Source: Ascoidea asiatica (Eukaryota > Ascomycota > Saccharomycetes > Ascoideales > Ascoideaceae). From it: 64,000 nucleotides of DNA. The DNA is taken from the NCBI GenBank assembly GCA_001600695.1, contig BCKQ01000001.1, positions 127,916 through 191,915 of the forward strand. Reading direction: 5' to 3'. Below the pieces are notes generated by a model. It did not search any database, had not been told where the DNA came from, and worked only from the letters and a program-made list of their open reading frames with translations. Each line of letters starts with the position of its first letter. The first letter of the stretch is position 1. A program made the translations under genes and the position numbers. Below are positions 32,438 to 42,658 of this stretch, in pieces.

Positions 32438-34890
32438 TCAAGCTTTTAAAGTAATTGTTTGTCCTTTTACTCTACCAATACAAGTATCTGCAGCATATTT
32501 AGATATAACATCATCATCATGTAACATTTCAAAAGCTTCACTTGCATCTTTTCCAGCAAAATTTACTAAAGATTGTTTTCCACCAGGATGTTCATCAAAA
32601 AAATTAGTTACATCCAATACAACACCTTTTACAGCAATCCAACAATCTTTATCAGTTTTATGTTTAGATATTTCTTCCATTGAATATTCTTTTGTTGGTA
32701 TTGAAAATTTTTTAACTACTTTTTTAACAGGAGCTGCTTTTTTATTCGTTTTTTTATTGGATTTTTTATTAGATTTCTTACTCTTCAATAATGGCTTTGA
32801 TTTTAAAGATGATTGTTGTTTTGAAGAAGAATTTTGTATATTATCATTGAAACTTATAACAATATCATTTGGTTGTTCTGGATCTAAATGTAATCTAATT
32901 TGATTTAATCTAGATATAGCAATTTTCTGTGGTACTTGATCTGTTGTTGATGAAGAGTATGATGAAAAGGAATCTTTATTTGATAAAGTTTGTAATAGAT
33001 AATTAGTAGCAGAATCTGCAGCAACTCTACCAAAACATACACAAGCTAAAAGAGAAGAACCACCTAATCTATTTTCACCATGAATATTACCAGCTAATTC
33101 TCCTGCGGCATATAAACCTAAAATTGGTTCAAATTTATTATTTTTATCACTTGAGTTATCATTGGTTGATAAAACTCTTGCATTTGGATCAATTTTAACA
33201 CCACCCATTGTAAAATGAACAACTCTTGTAATTAAAGAAACATAAAATTCATCATTTAAATTAAATGGAGTTGATGGAAATATTTTTTTATTAAAAGGAT
33301 CAATAGTTTTACCAGGATTTTTCAAAGTATAATCACTATAATTATTATAATTATTAAACTCTTTTTCTAAAGATTCTTTTGAAACACCCATTTCTTTTAA
33401 TAAATCATTACCATTTAATTTTTTCATTAAACCTCTTGATTTATAATGAGAAACATGAAATGGTAAATTTTTTGCAGCTTTTGAATTTAAAATTAATCTT
33501 ATTGGTTTTGAAACTTTAGTCATTTCATTTGAAACATAATCTCTTGTACCTAATTCATCACAAAATCTTTTACCTTTTGAATCTACCATTATTGCACCTT
33601 CACCTCTTAAAGCTTCACCAGCTAAAAATTTAAATTTTGAATCTGGATCAATTGGATTTACTAAACCAGTTGGATGAATTTGAACTTTATCTAAATCAAT
33701 ACCAATACCACCAGAATTTATAACTAATTTTTGACCATCACCAGTTGCATGATTACCATTAGTTGTTGGTAAATCCATTACATCAGGTCTATATTTATTT
33801 AATAAAGAATTTTTTTTATCATTAAAATCAGCGGCATAACCACCAGTTGCTAAAATTACTGGACCAAAAATTTTAAATAATTTATTATCTTTTTTAAATA
33901 TTAAACCATTAATAATTTTATTATTATTATTAGATTTAATTAAATTTATAACTTTTGATTTTTTTAAAATTAAAACTTTTGAAGGATTTTTTTCAAAAAT
34001 TTCTTCAATTTTAGTCATTAAAGAATATGTTATTGCCATTCCAGGAAATTTTGAATCTTTACCTCTATGAGTTCTTGGATTTGAATGACCACCTAATATA
34101 GAAATTAAAGAAAGATCTAAATTAAAATAATCTTTTAACCATTGAATTGAAGAAGAAGAATTATGAGTTAAAACTTTAACTAAATTTGGATCAGCTTTAC
34201 CTTTTGCAGATAATAAAGTATCATTTTCAAAAGATTTAATAGAATCTTTAATTTTTAAATCAATTTGAGTTGAAGTTAAAGCACCATTAATACCAGAAGT
34301 TGCTTTAGTTGAATTACCACCAAAAAAAGCTTGTTTATCTAATAAAACAATATTTGAACCATTAATTAAACATTGATGAGCAGCAGATAAACCAGCTAAA
34401 CCTCCACCTACAATAATAATCTAATAAATTAATAAATAAGTAAATAAATAAATAAATATTGTTAGTAAATTTAAACTTTTATTAAATTAAATTGAGACTG
34501 GAGAATATGATTTTAAAATTTAATGGACAAGTGTGAGTTTTGATTGAAATTGTGATAAGAATTGTGATAAGAATGGTGATAAGGATAATAAGATCTGATT
34601 AAGAGAATAAAAAGTAAGAATAAGAATAAGAGAATAGTGACTAATAATTAATAGTTAACTGTCAATGTAGAATAAGAGAATAAGAGAATATGTAAACTCA
34701 GGGTTCATTAGAAACAAATTTCTATTGAGATTGTCACTCGTATAAATAAATAAAGATAAATCAATATACTATTTTGTATATTATTTGTATATCATAATGA
34801 ATATAATGAATATAATTTGAATTGAATTGAGATAAATTGAATACATACTGGATTCTTTGGTACATTTTCTAATTGATGATATTCAGTCAT
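32438..34890 (-). CDS. Fumarate reductase (FRD1/OSM1 type) fused to cytochrome b5, two exons
   Basis: Exon 1 is 34849-34890 (14 codons, MTEYHQLENVPKNP); the intron is 34421-34848 (GTATGT donor, TACTAAC branch near 34464, TAG acceptor); exon 2 is 32438-34420. Product 674 residues. Exon 2 opens with the FAD-binding IIIVGGGLAGLSAA, then GGNSTKATSGINGA, THRGKDSKFPGM, QIHPTGLVNP, LAGEALRGEGAIMVDSKGKRF, HFTMGGVKID and GLYAAGELAGNIHGENRLGG. These are the flavin and active-site motifs of soluble fumarate reductases. After a Lys-rich linker comes a cytochrome b5 domain (YSMEEISKHKTDKDCWIAVKG, then DEHPGG and LHDDDVI, giving both heme His). S. cerevisiae Frd1 and Osm1 lack this domain. The plain N-terminus suggests a cytosolic enzyme. 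Confidence 0.9.
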
Positions 34891-35692
34891 TTTTTATTGA
34901 CTTGTTATTTGATTTTTATTAAATGAAATTTAATGAAAATTTAATTATAATTTAGTAAAATCAATTGAAGTTTAATAAAATTTAAAGAAATTAATAAAAA
35001 GTGGAAATTAAGATTGTTTTATAAGTTTTATAAATTTTATAAAATTTATAATTAAATATTTTAAGTTTTCAAAATCTGGAGATGTCACTCAATTGAAATA
35101 AATTGAATAAGTGGCTAATATTTCTTTATTTATTTGATTAAATAATTATTTGAATGGTGGATACCCAGTGGTCAAATTGTATGAAATTGAATGAAATTGA
35201 ATAGAATTGAATTGAAATTGAAAGTAATTGAGAAATAATTAATATTTTTAAATTATGAATATACAGTTAAATAAATTAATCAAATATGTTAAAGGTGGTT
35301 TTTATTTGAATAAAGAATATTTATTATTTAATATTATCTCTTATAAACTGAGGCCGTCAGCAGTTCTTTCCCCGGTGTGATTGGCTTGGAGCAGGGAATT
35401 GGAAGGTTAATTCTGGATCATGGAGAAATTTAAAACTGGCGGACTATTTTGTGACCAACTCATGGCAGGGGAATCGATCCGAGAACAGGCAGAAAGATCG
35501 AGCCGAGGAGGACGGAAGGAACCAGACAATAAGACCCACAGCACTGGCAACGGAGTTAAGGCACACGCAGGTGGAAACAGGTATTCAAATTGCGGAGGGA
35601 CGGTACATACTTCTAAAAGCATGATTTAACATGGACTTGAAAGAATAAACGGTAAAACTCGGATACGAGGAGAGCCACATAATTGGCGACAA
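34891..35692. other. Fumarate reductase promoter with GC island
   Basis: AT-rich to about 35340, then a GC-rich block at 35342-35690 that ends exactly where the inverted repeat begins. Overlapping small frames on both strands in this block are not convincing; no RNA family was recognised. Confidence 0.5.
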
Positions 35693-37110
35693 AGATATTA
35701 GTATTTTTGTGACCAGGTTTGTGGATGGCATATTAACTTTAATGTTTTTATGTTTTTGTGTTTTTGTTGTCAAAAGAAATAAAAAACATTATTTATTGAA
35801 AAGATTAAAGGAAATAAAAAAATAAAGAGAAAAAAATTTCAAAGAAGAGAAGCACAAAATGGAAGCCAGACAAGGAAAGTGAAACACTATCAGCTGAGCA
35901 AGGTCCCAATAATGCCTGCAACACTGGCCACTGCTGTGGCTACCAGGCCAATCTGAGGTTGTCCAGCGAGAGTTGAGATTCCTGCCACTGCTGCTGCCAC
36001 TGTCGAAACAACTTCTGCTGCCTCTGCTGCATCTGCCACTGCTGTTGGAAGAGAGAAGTTTCCCAAGTTGATATTCAAGTCTGTGGCAATGTCTCCGAGT
36101 CCATCTGCTATCTCACTTCCAAATCCTGCTGCTTTATAGACATCCCCTGCTGTTGTAGTGGTAGTAATGAGAGTGGTTGGCATTATTGCAGCGACTTTCG
36201 TGGCAGCAGTAACTGTAGGAGTGGTGGCTGTAGAAATGTCATTTTGATGGATAAATGATTGTTGACTAGCAGCTGCCTCGAAAATTGCACTGACAATAGT
36301 ATCAATAAGAGCATTACTGCTATTCGAAGCACCAGCAATATCATTGAAATAAGAAACATCCACTGTATTATTACCAAGAGGAAGATCTGAAATAACTGCT
36401 CCTTTGGAGACTGATAAGACTAAAGCTAATGAAGAGAAAATAAATTTGAATTGCATCTTGAAAGTTTTTACTATTTAATTGTTATACTATTATTGAAAGA
36501 AATAACCAGCAGTTCTTATTTCATATTTCATGGAAATTCCACCTTCCTTTTATATCATTATTTCACCATCAAAAACAGTTCCAATTAACATCTGATTTAA
36601 TAACGTCCTATACTTTTGGATCAATTACTTTCATGTTATTCCATTTACAATATCTTATTAAAATTCACACAAACCTAAAGATTCAAAAGAAATGAACAAA
36701 AATGGCTGAATGTCTTCTGATTTGTTCAAAATTACTTTTTTTCCTCCGTTATTTATCTTAATCTTAACCTTAATATTATAATAATGATTCTATTTCCATT
36801 TCTTTTTCTATTTACATTTCTTTTTATTTAGATTATTAAATAAAGATACAAGATTCGATCAATAAAAGTTTATAATATAATCAACGTGTTTGATTATGGA
36901 AAATACTCTGACTTGAGTTATTTTTTTTTTCCCCACAAGCTTTTCAATTCAATTCCAAATTTAGACTACAAATTTTCTAAAAGAGTTTTTGGTAATGAAA
37001 TCTACAAAAATTTAGTTTTTTTTTTAACAAATATTATTTTTTTTCAATTACATTAAGGCATATCTATGTAAAAGTTCTTATTATTATAATATTTTGTTAA
37101 ATATTTTTAT
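35693..37110. repeat. Left arm of a 1.4-kb inverted repeat
   Basis: Reverse complement of 55116-56530. It carries the secreted-protein gene, its promoter and its 3' flank. By eye only scattered single-base differences exist from about 35700 to 36860, with one in the coding region (a Thr codon, ACT versus ACG). The inner 250 bp shows more changes and similarity fades near 37110. The outer edge is abrupt, although a shared TCGCCAATT continues just beyond it. Confidence 0.9.
35890..36456 (-). CDS. Secreted Ala-rich hydrophobic protein, 188 residues (copy 1)
   Basis: I do not recognise a family. A signal peptide (MQFKFIFSSLALVLSVSKGA) is followed by an Asp/Asn/Ser segment, a Thr-rich stretch (STATTPTVTAATK, TTLITTTTTAG), then a C-terminal half of Ala/Val/Gly helices with small-residue patterns (AVADAAEAAEVVSTVAAAVAG, then LVATAVASVAGIIGTLLS). 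There is no cysteine in the mature part, and NSS, NNT and NFS sequons are present. The hydrophobic end could be a GPI or membrane-active segment. Codon choice (GCC, ACC, CTC, CAG, even CTG) is richer in G/C than neighbouring genes. The protein is identical to copy 2 at 55768-56334. Confidence 0.85.
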   Translation of the reverse strand: MQFKFIFSSLALVLSVSKGAVISDLPLGNNTVDVSYFNDIAGASNSSNALIDTIVSAIFEAAASQQSFIHQNDISTATTPTVTAATKVAAIMPTTLITTTTTAGDVYKAAGFGSEIADGLGDIATDLNINLGNFSLPTAVADAAEAAEVVSTVAAAVAGISTLAGQPQIGLVATAVASVAGIIGTLLS

Positions 37111-37280
37111 ATTTTAATTTGATTGTATTCTCAGAAAATGGAAAAACATCATTAATTCTGGAATTATTATTTTTTAATCATTAATTAATCCGGAATTCAT
37201 TAACAAAGTTAAGATAAGATAAGATAAAATAAGATAAGAAAAGAAAAGAAAAGCAAATTGAATTGGATGTATTTTATGAT
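36457..37280. other. Promoter of copy 1 and inner end of left repeat arm
   Basis: Mostly repeat-arm DNA with a TATATCAT-like box near 36551. Beyond 37110 the DNA is unique, with a GATAA-type repeat at 37205-37250. A GTG-initiated frame (36890-37053, plus strand) matches a longer one in the right arm. Confidence 0.6.
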
Positions 37281-37796
37281 TCACATAGTATAAATATGAT
37301 TACGATGATCAATTTTATGTCTCTTAAATTTTTTATTAGACAGAATGAAATTTTTTTCATTTTCATTTAATTCAATATGTTCTAAAGCATCTGGAATAAT
37401 AAGTCTGAAATTAAAATAAATTGGTTTTGAATTATTATCATCAGAAATTTCATCATTAGTAATTTCATAATCAGTATTTCTTGTAAAAAATTTAACATAA
37501 GCTTGTGGTAATAAAGCATATTCTTTACCACCATAAATTTCAACAAAAATTTTATTTTTAAATTTTTTTAATTTAAATAAATTATAATCATTATTTTTAG
37601 AATTTTTACCTGGAAATTTATTTGAAAAAATAAAATTTTTCAAAAATTCATTTTCTTCAATTTTTTCTCTTTTAATTTTTAATTCAATTAATTTCTCTTT
37701 CTTTGATTTTTTAATTTTTCTATCTCCACCTTTTTTTGGTAATTTTTGTTCCTTGATTTTTTTATCAATAGATTTATATTGATTTTGAAACCTCAT
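37281..37796 (-). CDS. Unrecognised basic protein, 171 residues
   Basis: No family recognised. The N-terminal 50 residues are strongly basic (KKGGDRKIKKSKKEK), suggesting a nuclear or nucleolar protein. The remainder looks globular (NKIFVEIYGGKEYALLPQAYVKFFTRN, then YFNFRLIIPDALEHIELNENEKNFIL) and ends KRHKIDHRNHIYTM. It is a full ATG-to-stop frame, divergent to DBR1, with genome-typical codon use. Confidence 0.65.
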   Translation of the reverse strand: MRFQNQYKSIDKKIKEQKLPKKGGDRKIKKSKKEKLIELKIKREKIEENEFLKNFIFSNKFPGKNSKNNDYNLFKLKKFKNKIFVEIYGGKEYALLPQAYVKFFTRNTDYEITNDEISDDNNSKPIYFNFRLIIPDALEHIELNENEKNFILSNKKFKRHKIDHRNHIYTM

Positions 37797-38769
37797 TAAT
37801 TAAAAAATTAAACTATTTCAGAAATAAATAAAAAATTAAACCCAAAAACATGTTAGTTTTTAAATCATTTGATTATAAAAGTAGTCAAAATTTAAGATAA
37901 AACAAACACTAATAATAATACAACCAAATTTTTCTTTTTTTATAAAAACTTTTCGTTTTTTTAATAAATAAATATTGAATCAGAAACAATAATAACGAAC
38001 CAAAAAGGGAAAACGAAAACGAAAACGAAAAAGAAAAGAAAAAAGAAAAAGAACCATTATAAACTCATATATAGAAAAAGACAAAACATATTTAGTATAT
38101 TCTAAACACTTATCAAAAGTTTTCTGGGTCCTATTTTTGGGATTATCCCAGACATTGAGCACTTCTGATAATTCTGCAAACAGATAACTTCAATAACATC
38201 AGTTGAAGCTGAACTTCAAATCAAAGCAAAACAAATTGTTCCTTACAAAAAACAGAAGTTGAATCGAAAGCTCACAAAAGCAACACAAAAAACGAGAGCT
38301 AAAACCAAGAAACAACAAAATTTGCACTAAACTTAAGCATTGGCAATTTGTTGACACTTCTGACACTTCTGAGTCTGGTGAATTTGGTGAATTTGGTGAA
38401 TTTGGTGAATTTGAAAATGTTTTTGCGTTTTTTCAGGAAGTTTCGACGCCAAAACAGAAATAAGCCCAATCCGGTAATTATATGAATGGTTATATACAGG
38501 CTTAATCACATGGTCAATAAATAAATATTACCACTTAGGGTTTATTCCGGGTGCTGCTGAATTTGAATCAAAATTTGAGTTTGGATTTGGTGGATTTGGT
38601 GAAATAAAAAATAAACAATCAACAATAAAGAAGAAAAGAGAAGAGAAGAGAAGTGTTGACTGATATATTGGTGATCATCTGCTAGTTATTGTGCTTTTCT
38701 TTTGTTTGATTATCTTCACAGCTTCCAGTTGAGATTCACATTCACTTTCAGATTAAGATTGAAATTGAA
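37797..38769. other. Divergent promoter, basic protein / DBR1
   Basis: A-rich low-complexity DNA at 37980-38060, a 9-bp tandem repeat at 38378-38413, and a mildly GC-richer stretch at about 38430-38590. No further gene seen. Confidence 0.5.
38378..38413. repeat. 9-bp tandem repeat (GGTGAATTT)
   Basis: Four copies about 360 bp upstream of DBR1. Confidence 0.85.
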
Positions 38770-40503
38770 ATGAAAAGTTCTCTTCAGCTTTTTAAAAAAA
38801 TGGTAAAAGATTCAATAAAAATTGCTGTTGAGGGTTGTTCTCACAGTTCTTTAAATCATATTTATTATGAAATAGATAATCAAGTAAAACGTTTTAATAT
38901 TAAAAGACCTGAATTATTAATAATTTGTGGAGATTTTCAAAGTGTAAGAAATAAAAATGATTTAAATTGTATTTCAATTCCAACAAAATATCAAAAAATT
39001 GGTGATTTTAGAGATTATTATATTGGTAAAAAAAAAGCTCCAATTTTAACAATATTTATTGGTGGTAATCATGAAGCTTCAAATTATTTAAATGAATTAA
39101 AATTTGGTGGGTTTATAGCTCCAAATATTTTTTATTTAGGTAAATCAAATGTAATTTTTTATAAAGGTTTAAAAATTTCTGGAATTTCTGGAATTTTTAA
39201 TGATTATAATTTTTATTTAAAAAATTTTGAAAAATTACCATATGATCAATCATCTTTAAGATCTATTTATCATTATAGAAAATTAGATTATTTTAAATTA
39301 CTTTTATATAATAAATTATTCTTAACTTCAAATGAAAATAATAATAAAAATTTCAATTCTAAAATAGATATTTTTTTATCTCATGATTGGCCAAAATATA
39401 TTGAAAATTTTGGTAATCTTAAAGGTTTATTAAAAAATAAACCTTTTTTTAAAAAAGATATTCAAAGAAAACAATTAGGTTCTCCAATTGCAAATTTATT
39501 ATTATTTAATTTAAAACCAAAAAATTGGTTTAGTGCTCATTTACATACTAAATTTACTGCAACTGTTATTCATTCTTCAAAGGATAAAATTTATAAATTA
39601 AAATATTTAAATTCAATTTTTTCAACTTCTTTAAAACAATTCACTTCCATAGAAGATTTTAATAATTCAAATATTTCAAAAAAAAGAAAACAAGATGATT
39701 CTCATAATAATAATGAAATTAGTCTAGATTTAGACTCAGACTTAAACTTAGATTCAAATTCAAATAATGTAAATGAAATTAATATAAATACTGAGAAAAG
39801 TGAGATTATATTAAATCCTAATGACTTAATTGGTGATAAAATACCTTTAATGGATAAAAAAAGAAAAATTAAAGATCTTTCAGATAATTCAAATACAAAT
39901 GAAATAGAATTAAACTCAAGTACTATTATAACTTCAAATGAAGAAAATATGGAATGTGAATCAAAAGAAAAAGATCCAATAGAGAATATAGAAGAAAATG
40001 AAAATGAAAATAAAGATACAAACAAATTTAAAAAAGAGAATAGTATACCGATAGTCACCAAATTTTTAGCACTTGATAAATGTCTTAAAAAAAGAAAATT
40101 TCTTGAAATTCTTGATATTCAAACATCAGAATTAAATCAAAATGGAGAAATTTCAAAAGATAATAATTTATATTATGATTTAAATTATATTAAAATTAAT
40201 AAATTCATGAATAATTTTGTAAATACAATTGAATATCAAGCAATTACTAAAAATCAATTTTTAAATAATGATCAAATTAATTCAATTATTGATGAAATTT
40301 TAATAAAATTTAAAAATCAAATTTTAAATGATAATGATCTTAATAAAATAACTCAACAAGATTTAATTATTGATCAAAATGATTTTAAAAGAGAAGTAAA
40401 TGCATATGATATAGATCCATCTTTATTAAATGATAGAATCAATACACAATCAATAAAATATTGTGAAAAATTTGGTATTGATTTTTATCAAGATACTTAT
40501 TAA
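38770..40503 (+). CDS. DBR1: RNA lariat debranching enzyme
   Basis: 577 residues from the ATG at 38770, or 567 from the in-frame ATG at 38800. The family usually begins close to the KIAVEGCSHS motif, so the second start is quite possible. Dbr1 hydrolyses the 2'-5' bond of intron lariats. The metallophosphoesterase signatures are present: EGCSHSSL, IICGDFQS, IGGNHEAS, LSHDWP and WFSAHLHTKF (near 39530). The DBR1 C-terminal domain appears late (FLALDKCLKKRKFLEILDIQ). The Asn/Ser/Glu-rich insertion between them (about residues 300-410) is low complexity. Given the many introns in this window the gene is expected to be active. Confidence 0.95.
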   Translation: MKSSLQLFKKMVKDSIKIAVEGCSHSSLNHIYYEIDNQVKRFNIKRPELLIICGDFQSVRNKNDLNCISIPTKYQKIGDFRDYYIGKKKAPILTIFIGGNHEASNYLNELKFGGFIAPNIFYLGKSNVIFYKGLKISGISGIFNDYNFYLKNFEKLPYDQSSLRSIYHYRKLDYFKLLLYNKLFLTSNENNNKNFNSKIDIFLSHDWPKYIENFGNLKGLLKNKPFFKKDIQRKQLGSPIANLLLFNLKPKNWFSAHLHTKFTATVIHSSKDKIYKLKYLNSIFSTSLKQFTSIEDFNNSNISKKRKQDDSHNNNEISLDLDSDLNLDSNSNNVNEININTEKSEIILNPNDLIGDKIPLMDKKRKIKDLSDNSNTNEIELNSSTIITSNEENMECESKEKDPIENIEENENENKDTNKFKKENSIPIVTKFLALDKCLKKRKFLEILDIQTSELNQNGEISKDNNLYYDLNYIKINKFMNNFVNTIEYQAITKNQFLNNDQINSIIDEILIKFKNQILNDNDLNKITQQDLIIDQNDFKREVNAYDIDPSLLNDRINTQSIKYCEKFGIDFYQDTY

Positions 40504-41500
40504 ATCATATTGTTTATTTCTTTTATTTAAAAATTTAATTATATAAATTATAAAAAAATAATAGATACAAACAATTTTTAAAATTTTTATTTTTTTTTTA
40601 ATCTCCTGTAAATTTTGAAATTTTAAAAAACATTTTTTTATTACACTTTTTCTTTTTCTCTCAAAAGCAAAATTTCTCTCTTATAATCTTATAAATACTT
40701 TCTAATCAATAAAATTTCATAGTCATTGAATAACCTGTTTTCAATTTTTTTATTTTTTTCTACTTTATTCTATTTCAATAGTGTGTTCCTTCTTTACAAT
40801 CTATCTTCTTTGTAGATATATATAATCAAATTTTTTTTTTTCTTTTTCTTTTTTTTTTTTTTATAAAAAAATACTTATAAAACTAGCCTGAAAAACTTAT
40901 TTCATTAAAACATAACAAACAATAGAGTAAAATAAAAATGGATACAAAATAATAAATAAAAATTAAATGATAAGCAAATTAAATTAAATAAAAATAGAAA
41001 GACAATAATACTGTTTGTTTTGTTGATAAAAAAAAATTTTAAAAAAAAGAGATATAAAAGAGGAGACGGAGAAAAAGGCAACAAAATTGTAAAAAAAATA
41101 AAAAAGCTTTTAGATAAATGAAGGATTTGGATAAAATAATAATATAAAAAAATATATTAAAAATTTAGCGAAAAAAATGCAGATCTTTTAAGTTCTCTTT
41201 TATGAAATAAAATAAAATAAAATAAAATAAAATAAAATAAAATAAAATAAAATAAAATAAAATGAAATAAACAAATAAAAAAAAAAAGGGAAGAAAATAA
41301 GAATCAGTAGATATTCAAAGAGAAAGAGTTGAAAAGCTAAAAAAACAAAAATAAAAAAGGAAGAGAAAAAAAAGGAAGAGAAAAAGTTAGTAATACTAGT
41401 TAAAAGTAAGGATTAAAAGTATATTTATTAAGATAATAAGAGAAATAAATTAAGCCAAATTATGAGAAAAAAAATAGAACAAGAAGCAATTATTTAGTAA
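40504..41500. other. Convergent intergenic region DBR1 / RRM protein
   Basis: AT-rich with poly-T and poly-A tracts, an AAAAT microsatellite at 41205-41264 and purine-rich DNA. No GC island and no gene. Confidence 0.6.
41205..41264. repeat. AAAAT pentanucleotide microsatellite
   Basis: About 11-12 consecutive AAAAT units in the convergent interval. Confidence 0.9.
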
Positions 41501-42658
41501 TTAAGCAGCAGTTTTAGAAATTTCAGGTTTTGGAACAGATTTTTCAATTGGCTTTTCAGTTGGTTTTTCAGTTGAAGTTTCAGAAGGTTTTTCAATTGAT
41601 TTTTCAACTGGTTTTTCAACAGGTTTTTCAGTTGAAGATTCCTCAGGAGAAGTTTCAGATTTTGCATCAATTGCAACTTGAACTTTAATAACTCTATCAT
41701 TTAAATTAAATTCATTAAATTCTTTGATGAATTTTAATTGAATAGATTCATTTTCAAATTTAATAAAAGCAAAACCTCTACCTTTAATTCGTTTACCTTT
41801 TTCAATAAAAGATTTAGCAATAGCTTTTGGTAATCTTCTTGTTGGAATTTTAATCCAAACAGGATTATAACCTTTTTCAATAATTAAATCAGATAATTCT
41901 TTATTTGATAAATTATAATTTAAATTAGAGATATAAACAGTTGTTTTTGAAGGAGTACCATTATCTAAAGAAACAGATTTTTTTAATGGTTTTGGTTCAT
42001 TATCAGAAGTTGATTCATTTGAATTTGAATTTGAAGTTGAAGCAGAAGTTGATTCAGTTGAAGTAGTATTAGATGATTTTGATTTCTTATTTCTTTTTGA
42101 TCTTTGTCTTTTATTATTTGATTTTTTTTGATCATCAGTATTACTAGTATTAGTATTATTATTATTATTATCAATATTAGTATTATTAGTTTCATTAGAA
42201 TCATTATTGGATATAATTTTTTTAGATCTATCAATTGGAGGATGAGCTTTTTTAATTAAAATTTTTCTTTCATTTAATTGAATATTATTAAATTCTTCAA
42301 TAAATTTAGGTAGATCATCTTTTGTTAATAAATTAATAAAAGCATAACCTTTTGGAGTTAATTTACCATTATATTTTCTTTTTGGAATATCAATATTATT
42401 AATTTTGAAATTTTTAAATAAATTAATTAAATCATCTTCAGTAGTTTTGAAATCTAAATTACCTACATAAACACGAGATTCTAAATCAATTTCAGAAATT
42501 GGAGTTGCAGAAGAAGAAGAAGAAGTGGATGATGAGGAAGATAGTGCTGAGGTAGATGAAGCTGGAGTTGGAGTTTGAATTTCAGATTTTACTGATTCAG
42601 TTTTTAAATCTGTTTTTGAAGGAACTTGAGCAGTTGCTGGAGATTCAGTGGATGCCAT
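41501..42658 (-). CDS. Two-RRM RNA-binding protein
   Basis: 385 residues. RRM1 (about residues 60-140) has RNP2 RVYVGNLDF and RNP1 KGYAFINL. RRM2 (about 238-325) has RNP2 TVYISNLNY and RNP1 RGFAFIKF. A Ser/Thr-rich N-terminus, a basic linker (KRQRSKRNKKSK) that could be a nuclear signal, and a C-terminal Glu/Lys/Pro/Thr repeat (EKPVEKPVEKS and variants) complete it. I cannot assign a specific orthologue; fission yeast Rnp24-like proteins share the paired-RRM layout. The promoter has a GC island with an ACGCGT. Confidence 0.85.
   Translation of the reverse strand: MASTESPATAQVPSKTDLKTESVKSEIQTPTPASSTSALSSSSSTSSSSSATPISEIDLESRVYVGNLDFKTTEDDLINLFKNFKINNIDIPKRKYNGKLTPKGYAFINLLTKDDLPKFIEEFNNIQLNERKILIKKAHPPIDRSKKIISNNDSNETNNTNIDNNNNNTNTSNTDDQKKSNNKRQRSKRNKKSKSSNTTSTESTSASTSNSNSNESTSDNEPKPLKKSVSLDNGTPSKTTVYISNLNYNLSNKELSDLIIEKGYNPVWIKIPTRRLPKAIAKSFIEKGKRIKGRGFAFIKFENESIQLKFIKEFNEFNLNDRVIKVQVAIDAKSETSPEESSTEKPVEKPVEKSIEKPSETSTEKPTEKPIEKSVPKPEISKTAA

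Noticed and set aside
35640-35720. ATTGGCGAC near the repeat edge suggesting a retrotransposon primer site
   Set aside because: No LTR pair, no gag or pol frame and no target-site duplication found.
35407-35773. Opposed small frames in the GC block beside the repeat
   Set aside because: Both strands open because of high GC; no start context or recognisable domain.
36183-36377. 64-codon frame inside the duplicated secreted gene, also in the other copy
   Set aside because: Present in both arms only because the DNA is identical; the signal-peptide frame explains the sequence.
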